Assembly: GCF_002379365.1 (NCBI RefSeq)
Contig: NZ_JQIU01000008.1
Coordinates: 1,471,688 to 1,522,458 of the forward strand
Length of the DNA stretch: 50,771 nt
Reading direction: 5' to 3'
From: Brachyspira sp. G79
GTDB taxonomy: Bacteria; Spirochaetota; Brachyspiria; Brachyspirales; Brachyspiraceae
Part shown: piece by piece, positions 44,373 to 50,771 of the stretch
Layout: each line of letters opens with the position of its first letter
Position numbering within the stretch: position 1 is the stretch's first letter
Position numbers and translations under genes: made by a program
The notes under the pieces: generated by a model
What the model was told of the DNA's origin: nothing
The model's input: only the letters and a program-made list of their open reading frames with translations
Databases searched by the model: none

Positions 44373-45197
44373 TTAATAAAATAATTTTTGTATTAATTCA
44401 TCAGCATTTGATACATTATCAATATTATTCACTCCTAATTTTTTAAGCTCTTCTATATATAAAAAAATTTCAGGCTCTATTAAGTTATATTCTTTAAGTA
44501 TATCTTTTGAAAATAATAAATCTTTAGGTTTTCCTTGAATATATTTTTTATTTTTATTAATAATAAAAACATAATCTCCGTATTCTATTATATCATCTAA
44601 TATATGAGATGACTGTATAATAGTAATATTTGAAGTTTTATTTAGATTTTTTATAGTATTCATAAATGTGCTTTTACTTTCAAAATCAAGTCCTGCTGTA
44701 GGTTCATCTAAAAATAATATTTTTGGAGAAGTTATTATTATAGAAGCTAGAGCTATTGTTCTTTTCTGTCCTCCGCTTATTTCAAATGGTGAGGCTTTTA
44801 ATATTTTTTTATCAATATTTAATATTTCTAGAGTTTCTCTTAATTTTTTATTAATTTCTTTATTATCAAGTTTTTTTCTTTTTAGATTAAATGTTATTTC
44901 TTCTCTTACTGTATTATTAAAAAATTGTTTTTCTGTGTATTGAAGCATTATTCCAGATGATTCTCTGAACTCTTTTAGATTATTCTTATCTTCTATATTC
45001 TTATTGTCAAATAATATTTCGCCTGATATTTTTTTTATAAGCAGGCATATAGTTTCAAGAAGTGTAGATTTTCCGCTTCCAGATACTCCAGCCAAAAAAT
45101 GAAATTTTCCGCTTTCAAATACCGCATTTAAATTTTCAGTTATTAGTTTTTTTCTTTTTTGCTTATTATATATCCTGCATTTAAGTTTTTTAAACAT
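44373..45197 (-). CDS. ECF transporter ATPase
   Basis: ABC ATPase of the energizing module. Walker A GVSGSGKSTL, signature ISGGQKRT and Walker B ILFLDEPTAGLD are all intact. The ATG at 45197 overlaps the previous gene by eight bases; a GTG at 45215 would give six extra residues. Energizing modules pair two different ATPases, and this is the second. Confidence 0.9.
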   Translation of the reverse strand: MFKKLKCRIYNKQKRKKLITENLNAVFESGKFHFLAGVSGSGKSTLLETICLLIKKISGEILFDNKNIEDKNNLKEFRESSGIMLQYTEKQFFNNTVREEITFNLKRKKLDNKEINKKLRETLEILNIDKKILKASPFEISGGQKRTIALASIIITSPKILFLDEPTAGLDFESKSTFMNTIKNLNKTSNITIIQSSHILDDIIEYGDYVFIINKNKKYIQGKPKDLLFSKDILKEYNLIEPEIFLYIEELKKLGVNNIDNVSNADELIQKLFY

Positions 45198-46023
45198 ATT
45201 TCCATAAACTTTCACAAACCTTTTTATAGTTAAAAATATCTTTATCTATTAGTACATTTTTATTTTTGTATAATTCATAAGCCAGCTTAAAATTAATAGG
45301 CATATTTAGCTTATGAAACTCATTATTTTTTATTAAAGCCCTTACAAATTCATCAGAAGAGCCTTTAAAAGATATACTTCCATTATCCATAAATACAACT
45401 TCATTGCAATGTTCTATTTCATTAATATGATGGGTTACTATAATTATAGCAGTACCCATTGAATGTATTTTCTTTAATACTTCAATTACTTTCATTCTAT
45501 TTTCAGCATCAAGCATAGATGTAGGCTCATCTAATACAAGTATTTTAGGATTTAATACCAAAGACGAAGCTATACATAGTCTTTGTTTTTCTCCGCCTGA
45601 TAATGAATGTACTTTATCTTTCCTTTTATTTGAAAGTTCTACTATTTCAAGCACTTCATCTATTCTTTTATGCATCTCTTTACTTGGTATAGAATAATTT
45701 TCCATAGTAAAAGCAATATCAAGTTCTATAGTATCGGCTACTATTTGATCATCAGGATTTTGAAAAACTAAGCTTGCTATTTTATATATTTCATATGCCT
45801 TTTCATTTATATCCATATCAAATATATTTATTTTGCCTTTATTTGCTTTTTCTATTCCAAACATAAGTTTTATTAATGTAGATTTTCCGCTTCCATTTTT
45901 TCCAAGAAGTGCCAAATAACTGTTTTCATCAATAGAGAGATTAATATTGTCAAGAAAATAGTTTTCATCATCATTTTGAATATATGAAAAACATACATCT
46001 TTAAACTCTACGGCTTTACTCAT
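45190..46023 (-). CDS. ECF transporter ATPase
   Basis: 277-residue ABC ATPase, first gene of the energizing module. Walker A GKNGSGKSTL, Q-loop VFQNPDDQIVADT, signature LSGGEKQR and Walker B ILVLDEPTSMLD are intact. The FQNPDDQ form of the Q-loop is the hallmark of EcfA proteins. The order ATPase-ATPase-T matches shared group II ECF modules. Confidence 0.92.
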   Translation of the reverse strand: MSKAVEFKDVCFSYIQNDDENYFLDNINLSIDENSYLALLGKNGSGKSTLIKLMFGIEKANKGKINIFDMDINEKAYEIYKIASLVFQNPDDQIVADTIELDIAFTMENYSIPSKEMHKRIDEVLEIVELSNKRKDKVHSLSGGEKQRLCIASSLVLNPKILVLDEPTSMLDAENRMKVIEVLKKIHSMGTAIIIVTHHINEIEHCNEVVFMDNGSISFKGSSDEFVRALIKNNEFHKLNMPINFKLAYELYKNKNVLIDKDIFNYKKVCESLWKYV

Positions 46024-46051
46024 TATGAAATTTCCTATAAATAAAAAATTA

Positions 46052-46084
46052 ATATTAGGGCTTTAATAATAAAAACCCTAATAT
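46052..46084 (-). terminator. Terminator between the S-component pair and the ECF module
   Basis: ATATTAGGG (46052-46060) and CCCTAATAT (46076-46084) form a 9-bp stem, T-rich on the minus strand after the stem. It separates the S-component/desulfidase transcript from the ATPase-T transcript. Confidence 0.65.
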
Positions 46085-46104
46085 ATTTTTGTTAATAAAA
46101 AAAT

Positions 46105-46623
46105 CTATTTTTTTAAATAATCATCAACATCATAAAAAGGTATATTTATATTATTTTCTTTTAGTATAGATTTAAACATTTCCATAAATATACCGCTTTC
46201 ATTTATCATTTTTACTCTTGAGGTAATATCTTCTTTATCTTTATAAAGTCCTACTTCTCCTTCCCAGTCAGCAGAGCATGTAAGATTAACTCCGCAGCTA
46301 GGACTTCCAGCTATTCCGTATATTCCTACTATTTCATATCCGTTATCAATATATTCTTTAAGAGTATTCACAAATGAATTTAGAGTTTCTCTAGCATATT
46401 TTTTATATCCAGAATTATTGAATTGTTCTTTAACATGTCCCCATCTTTTTAATCCATAGCATTCTGTTTCAGGGCATGGAAGCTGAAGTATTCCTATATT
46501 ATTTTTAAATAGCTCTTGTACAAATGGAAAAAATACATTCATATCCTTGTATTCTCCTTTGACAACAGCATTTTGATTTAATATGCAATGCGATAATACA
46601 GCCAATTTTTTTGACCTATTCAT
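46105..46623 (-). CDS. TudS-related putative desulfidase (CD3072-like)
   Basis: About 172 residues. Conserved cysteines are placed as in DUF523/TudS proteins: SHCILNQN near residue 10, LPCPETECYG, and GSPSCGVNLTCSADWEG. TudS enzymes use an iron-sulfur cluster to remove sulfur from thiouracil-like compounds. The ATG at 46623 overlaps the S-component stop by eight bases and follows GAGGAT; an upstream ATG at 46656 would run into the S-component gene. The pairing suggests that the imported compound is a thio-compound processed by this enzyme. Confidence 0.75.
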   Translation of the reverse strand: MNRSKKLAVLSHCILNQNAVVKGEYKDMNVFFPFVQELFKNNIGILQLPCPETECYGLKRWGHVKEQFNNSGYKKYARETLNSFVNTLKEYIDNGYEIVGIYGIAGSPSCGVNLTCSADWEGEVGLYKDKEDITSRVKMINESGIFMEMFKSILKENNINIPFYDVDDYLKK

Positions 46624-47233
46624 TATCAATATCCTCATCTTTTGAAGAAGCAGCATTTTTTTGAGCTAATAATTTTTTGTTTGTAGTTATTTTAGAGAGA
46701 AGAGAGCTAGGCATTCTTAAAATTATAATATATGCTATTATACAAGATAAAGGCTTATCTATGATATTGGATATTATTCTAGGTATAAATGCAGAAGTAA
46801 ATATTTTCTGACCGCTTTGAATTAAAAAGCCTGTCATAATATCCATAGTTCCGCCAGCTAATCCGCCGTATAATATTACTGTTATAGGAGTTCCTACTAA
46901 AGGAGCGGCAACAGCAAGTATTATACCTGTTATTATTGCTGTAGGAAGTTTGAATCCAAATTTAATAGAAATAAATCCTGTTATTATACCTATCATCATA
47001 TTAACAATAGCATAAGGAAGTTCCGCAGGATTATTAACCATAGAAGTAATTAAATTGGTAACAAATCCAGTAATAGCTCCGTATAATGGTCCGAGTACCG
47101 CACCGCTTAATACTGTACCCATTACATCGAAAAATACAAATGGGATATTTAAGTGTTTCGCTATAAATGAAAGCACTATGTTTAATGCTACGCCTATAGC
47201 ACAAAAAGTTAATGAATACGATTTTGTTTTCAT
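46616..47233 (-). CDS. ECF transporter S component (CD3073-like)
   Basis: 205 residues with about six hydrophobic helices, glycine- and alanine-rich as in S components (GAVLGPLYGAITGFVTNLI, ILYGGLAGGTMDIMTGFLI). It resembles the CD3073 group of putative S components, which neighbour TudS-like proteins. It has no ATPase of its own and would use the energizing module just downstream. The charged C-terminal tail (KDEDIDNE) is cytoplasmic. Confidence 0.82.
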   Translation of the reverse strand: MKTKSYSLTFCAIGVALNIVLSFIAKHLNIPFVFFDVMGTVLSGAVLGPLYGAITGFVTNLITSMVNNPAELPYAIVNMMIGIITGFISIKFGFKLPTAIITGIILAVAAPLVGTPITVILYGGLAGGTMDIMTGFLIQSGQKIFTSAFIPRIISNIIDKPLSCIIAYIIILRMPSSLLSKITTNKKLLAQKNAASSKDEDIDNE

Positions 47234-47738
47234 TGTGTCAATCCTTTTAGTTTTTTATTATTAACTGATTAGAACTAATCAATTTATTAGCTTATATTCA
47301 TATAAAGAAAGAATATTAATATTGTTATTTACAGACAGCCTGCCTGCAGTATTTAGATTATCTGAGGAAAGTGGTATTGATTCTTGAAATGCATATTTTG
47401 TGATGATGATAAAATATTCATAGTGAAATTAATACCTTTAATGATTATTATTCTTTGAAATTGAGTTTTAATAATATAATTTAGAGCATAAAATGTCAAT
47501 AGCTTACAAAAAGTTATATATCACTATTTTATACTTGATATTTTTATTATTTTTGTTATTATACTTATAAAGTAACTTTACTGGATTTTTCTTATGTTTA
47601 TTCTTTTATCAAAAAAAGTACTATTTTGTATGTTTTTTAACAATCATAAATTCCCTCTTAAATAAAAAATATTAGTCCGTGCGGCTTTAATAAAATCATA
47701 ATAAAAATCATTCTATTATTTTTTCAGGAGTTTATTTT
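47234..47738 (-). other. Leader and promoter region of the S component
   Basis: On the minus strand a promoter (TTGACA, complement of 47494-47499; TATTAT, complement of 47471-47476) is followed by a leader of about 230 bases before the ATG. The leader holds a GC-richer patch (about 47331-47353, CAGACAGCCTGCCTGCAG) and, 34 bases before the start, the palindrome TGATTAGAACTAATCA (47267-47282). A riboswitch or operator is possible, but no known class is recognised. The 47500-47738 part is AT-rich and holds the promoter of the next gene. Confidence 0.45.
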
Positions 47739-48494
47739 ATGGAACAGTCAAATGTTTCAAATAAAAAATCAATAATAAAAAAAGTAATTTTGATATTAAT
47801 AATTTTGCTTGCAGTACTTTCATATTTCTTTATACCTCAAGTAAATAGCAGTCTCAATACAATATTTAAAATGTTTGCATCTGGTGATTTTAATGTAGTA
47901 AAAGAATTTGTAGCTTCTTACGGACATTATGCTATGGCAGTTTCATTTATACTTATGGTATTTCAGTCAGTAATAGCACCTTTGCCTGCATTTTTGCTTA
48001 CATTTGCAAACGCTAATTTATTTGGCTGGAAGGCTGGGGCATTATTATCTTGGTCTAGTGCTATGGCGGGAGCTGCAGTATGTTTTTATATAGCGAGAAT
48101 ATTAGGAAGAGATTTTGTTGAAAAACTTACAAGCAAGACTGGGTTAAAGCAAATAGATGAATTTTTTGAAAAATACGGAAAACAAAGTGTACTTATAGCT
48201 AGGCTTCTTCCTTTTATATCTTTTGACATAGTAAGCTATGCGGCTGGATTGACATCTATGAATTTTTTAAGTTTTTTTATAGCTACTGGAATAGGACAGC
48301 TTCCTGCTACAATAGTATATTCGTATGTAGGAGGTATGCTTACAGGTGGGGCCAAACTGTTTGTTACTGGACTTTTAATATTGTTTGCATTGTCGGCATT
48401 GATAATTTTATTAAGACAGATATATAAAAATAGAAAAAATAAAACTACAAAAACTGAAGATAAAGTTGAAAATAATAATGAAGTTAAAAACTAA
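47739..48494 (+). CDS. TVP38/TMEM64 (DedA-superfamily) membrane protein
   Basis: 251 residues with about five membrane helices. The family core is visible: VIAPLPAFLLTFANANLFGW, AGAAVCFYIARILGR and LLPFISFDIVSYAAGLTSM. The Lys/Glu-rich tail is cytoplasmic. DedA-superfamily proteins are lipid scramblase/flippase or proton-coupled transporter candidates; the function here is unknown. The next gene encodes a related protein and overlaps its end. Confidence 0.85.
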   Translation: MEQSNVSNKKSIIKKVILILIILLAVLSYFFIPQVNSSLNTIFKMFASGDFNVVKEFVASYGHYAMAVSFILMVFQSVIAPLPAFLLTFANANLFGWKAGALLSWSSAMAGAAVCFYIARILGRDFVEKLTSKTGLKQIDEFFEKYGKQSVLIARLLPFISFDIVSYAAGLTSMNFLSFFIATGIGQLPATIVYSYVGGMLTGGAKLFVTGLLILFALSALIILLRQIYKNRKNKTTKTEDKVENNNEVKN

Positions 48495-49155
48495 ATATAT
48501 AAAACTTGTTATATTTTTTGCAGCAGTTATAGCTGTTATTATATTAAATTATCATTATAAACTTCATGATAGAATACATAATTTGGAAGATTTTAGAAAT
48601 ATACTTGGAGATAATATAGTTAAGGCTTCTATCATATATATTATAATAACTGCTGTAGGGAGTTCTGTGTTAGCTTTACCCGGTATAACATTTGCTTTGT
48701 TTTCTGGATTGCTATTTGGACCTGTGCTTGGTATAATATTATGTTCTTTTTCGGCTACTTTGGCAGCTGTAATTTCTTTTTTAATAGCTAGATTTTTCTT
48801 AAAAGATACTATAAAGCCATTGGTAGAGAAAAATAAATATTTAAATAAACTTTTATTTGAGGAAGGAAATAAAAATGCGATACTTCTTTTGATGATTACA
48901 AGATTAGTGCCTTTATTTCCTTACAATATACAGAATTTTGCTTATGGTATAACAGATGTAAGTTTTCTACAATATTCACTATATACATTTTTATTTATGC
49001 TTCCAGGTATATCTTTTTTTACTATAGCTTCTGTGGGAGTTGTATCTGAGAATAATAGATATTTATATTTTTTGATTGCAGGTGTTATTCTAATATTTGT
49101 ATTAGCAGTATCATTATTTTTGAAGAGAAAATATATTAATGATAAATCTGTTTAG
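48478..49155 (+). CDS. TVP38/TMEM64 (DedA-superfamily) membrane protein, second copy
   Basis: About 225 residues. The core SVLALPGITFALFSGLLFGP, ISFLIARFFLKD and RLVPLFPYNIQNFAYGITDVSF matches the family. The ATG at 48478 is inside the end of the previous gene (17-base overlap); a TTG at 48466 is an alternative start. It is only distantly similar to its neighbour, so this is an old pair, possibly forming a complex. Confidence 0.83.
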   Translation: MKLKTKYIKLVIFFAAVIAVIILNYHYKLHDRIHNLEDFRNILGDNIVKASIIYIIITAVGSSVLALPGITFALFSGLLFGPVLGIILCSFSATLAAVISFLIARFFLKDTIKPLVEKNKYLNKLLFEEGNKNAILLLMITRLVPLFPYNIQNFAYGITDVSFLQYSLYTFLFMLPGISFFTIASVGVVSENNRYLYFLIAGVILIFVLAVSLFLKRKYINDKSV

Positions 49156-49255
49156 AGTATTTTTAGGAGTTTTGTTATAGTGTTTTTTATAAAATAATAA
49201 CTTAAAAATATTGATCATCAGAACTTTTAAGCAAAATATTTTTAACTTTTTAAAA

Positions 49256-49399
49256 GGAGTAATATGTGAATAAAAAAATTATTATTATTTTATCTTTACT
49301 TTCGGCATTTATGTTATCATCATGCGGAAGTAAACAATCTGGAGAATCAGAAAAAATAGCTTCAGGAAATTCTCAATTAACTAATTCAATGGGAAGTGT
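49256..49399 (+). repeat. 144-base identical segment, copy 1
   Basis: 49256-49399 is identical to 50022-50165, covering the ribosome site, the GTG start, the signal peptide and the first ~45 codons of the two lipoprotein genes. The next differences are synonymous. Confidence 0.9.
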
Positions 49400-50000
49400 T
49401 ATATTAAGAGATGAAGGTGCAGTTCCAGTAGTGATAGATAATGATAATAAAGAGGTTATTATAGAAGCAACAGTAAATGGTAAATATTTTAATACACCGT
49501 CAAGGCATCATGGAATAGTATTTAAAGGCGGAAAATATGGTGATAGAGGTGTATTGATAGGATTAGCAGATGAAAGAGAGTTTTATCAGGCTTTAAAAGA
49601 TATAGGATGTGTTGAAGGAACAAATTTAACTATGGAAGACATGAAATTATCTAAAGCTGTTAAAGGAGAGCCTTTAGATGTATTTGTAACTTGGGAAGGA
49701 TTAAATAAAGAAATTCCTTTTTCTGATATAATAAAATCTTCTGAAGAGAGAATGATGATAGTTAGATTTGGAGGAAATTTTGAAGCTGCTAAAGATAATA
49801 GAACAGGCTGCATATTATGTCTTGACAGCTGCCCTATTGCTATAACAAGTGATTCATCATTTACTACTGCTGAACTTGAAAACAAGGAGATAGATAAATA
49901 TATAAGAGAAGATGTACTTCCGCCTGACGGCACAAAAATTTCAGTTATGTTTAGAATGAAACAATTAGACTGCTGTTCTGTAGCAATAAATAATAATTAA
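49266..50000 (+). CDS. Lipoprotein of unknown function (tandem copy 1)
   Basis: 244 residues. The start is GTG, because the ATG two bases before it is followed at once by a stop; AAAAGGAG lies at 49252-49259. The signal peptide ends FMLSSC. The mature protein starts with a Ser/Gln/Gly-rich spacer. A conserved TGCILCLDSCP motif (C-x2-C-x3-C) lies near residue 183, and an extra CC pair is near the C-terminus. This could bind metal or form disulfides. No family is recognised. Confidence 0.75.
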   Translation: MNKKIIIILSLLSAFMLSSCGSKQSGESEKIASGNSQLTNSMGSVILRDEGAVPVVIDNDNKEVIIEATVNGKYFNTPSRHHGIVFKGGKYGDRGVLIGLADEREFYQALKDIGCVEGTNLTMEDMKLSKAVKGEPLDVFVTWEGLNKEIPFSDIIKSSEERMMIVRFGGNFEAAKDNRTGCILCLDSCPIAITSDSSFTTAELENKEIDKYIREDVLPPDGTKISVMFRMKQLDCCSVAINNN

Positions 50001-50021
50001 AATAAATTTATTTTATTAAAT

Positions 50022-50165
50022 GGAGTAATATGTGAATAAAAAAATTATTATTATTTTATCTTTACTTTCGGCATTTATGTTATCATCATGCGGAAGTAAA
50101 CAATCTGGAGAATCAGAAAAAATAGCTTCAGGAAATTCTCAATTAACTAATTCAATGGGAAGTGT
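50022..50165 (+). repeat. 144-base identical segment, copy 2
   Basis: Exact copy of 49256-49399 at a spacing of 766 bases. See the first copy. Confidence 0.9.
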
Positions 50166-50736
50166 CATATTAAGAGATGAAGGTGCAGTTCCTGTTGTAA
50201 TAGATAATGATAATAAAGAAGTTATTATAGAAGCAACAGTAAATGGTAAATATTTTAACACGCCTTCAAGACATCATGGTATAGTATTTAAAGGCGGAAA
50301 ATATGGAGATAGGGCTGTTTTAATAGGGCTAGCAGATGAAAGAGAAGTTTATCAGGCTTTAATTGATATAGGTGCAGTAGCTGGAAATAATCTTAAACTT
50401 AAAGATTATGGTAAAGTAACGGAATATGTAGATGGTCAGAAATTAGATGTATTTGTTACTTGGGATGGATTGGATAAAGAAATACCTTTTTCTGATATAA
50501 TAAAATCTTCAGAAGAAAGACCTGTTGATGTTAGATTTGGAGGAAATTTTGAAGCTGCTAAAGCTAATAGAACAGGCTGCATACTATGTCTTGACAGCTG
50601 TCCTATTGCAATAACAAGCGATGCTGCTTTTGCTACTAAAGAACTTGACAGTAAAAAAATAGATAAATATATAAGAGAAGACGTACTTCCTGCTGACGGA
50701 AGCAAAGTTTATGTAGTATTTAGAATAGCAGAATAA
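50032..50736 (+). CDS. Lipoprotein of unknown function (tandem copy 2)
   Basis: 234 residues, paralogue of the preceding gene with the same GTG start, signal peptide and TGCILCLDSCP motif. It lacks the C-terminal CC pair. The middle (about 105-140) is clearly diverged from copy 1 (IDIGAVAGNNLKLKDYGKVT), while the flanks are nearly identical. The gene ends 35 bases before the window edge. Confidence 0.75.
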   Translation: MNKKIIIILSLLSAFMLSSCGSKQSGESEKIASGNSQLTNSMGSVILRDEGAVPVVIDNDNKEVIIEATVNGKYFNTPSRHHGIVFKGGKYGDRAVLIGLADEREVYQALIDIGAVAGNNLKLKDYGKVTEYVDGQKLDVFVTWDGLDKEIPFSDIIKSSEERPVDVRFGGNFEAAKANRTGCILCLDSCPIAITSDAAFATKELDSKKIDKYIREDVLPADGSKVYVVFRIAE

Positions 50737-50771
50737 TATTTATTTAGTTTTAAGTATAAATAATATAAAAT

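Noticed and set aside
47234-47290. preQ1-I riboswitch, suggested by a hairpin followed by AATAAAAAACTAAAAGG
   Set aside because: The hairpin loop is only two bases and lacks the C-rich loop and pseudoknot pairing of that class.

Overview
The window is very AT-rich DNA (mostly A/T, including wobble positions and intergenic stretches) with a gene set that points to a spirochaete of the genus Brachyspira. Supporting this are a BspA-like surface-repeat gene, three iron-binding lipoproteins followed by a permease that resemble the Brachyspira bit iron system, a FeoA-FeoB fusion, and a long TPR protein resembling the N-terminal part of spirochaetal GreA proteins. The species cannot be fixed from the sequence. 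dnaN and recF near the left end suggest the replication-gene neighbourhood, but I see no convincing DnaA-box cluster.

Layout. 1-627: non-coding, with two hairpins. 628-4005: dnaN, a small toxin-antitoxin-like pair, recF and a BspA-like gene. 4415-5475: a DMT transporter, convergent with a 59-residue zinc-ribbon gene. 5557-11384 (minus): a DUF3810-like membrane protein, an unknown coiled-coil protein, a GAF-rich histidine kinase and a GH13 enzyme. 11851-13377: a degenerate receiver/PilZ-like protein and thiD. 13483-18297 (minus): a type III restriction-modification locus with a frameshifted res gene. 18378-19490: a TPR membrane protein. 19672-24501: three iron-binding lipoproteins and a fused permease, with no ATPase. 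25314-28117: a lipoprotein, an amino-acid-binding lipoprotein, birA and a frameshifted small membrane protein. 28433-30783: a PHP phosphatase, tRNA-Leu(GAG) and a CNNM/CorC protein. 31870-34359: feoAB. 34547-38900: a PflX-like radical SAM protein, a MinD-like ATPase, a cytidylate-kinase-like protein, a PHP phosphatase and a TSUP transporter. 38961-43571: hutI and two TPR proteins. 43620-47233 (minus): a complete ECF transporter set with a TudS-like putative desulfidase. 47739-50736: two TVP38/DedA-type membrane proteins and a tandem pair of duplicated lipoproteins.

Three themes run across the window. First, a family of non-coding elements of about 145-375 bp recurs in the gaps between genes (4017-4307, 11642-11786, 24791-25165, 28134-28440, and two abutting or partial copies around 31112-31720). 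They share terminal inverted repeats close to TATACYTAAA and AT-rich flanks, and most have a GC-rich core; no transposase is visible. This is the best candidate for something undescribed. Second, four genes are broken by one-base changes in A or T runs (the DUF3810-like gene, res, the first iron-binding lipoprotein and a small membrane protein). This is either slippage or decay in the organism, or homopolymer error in the assembly. Third, iron acquisition is prominent: an ABC-type ferric system and a ferrous FeoAB.
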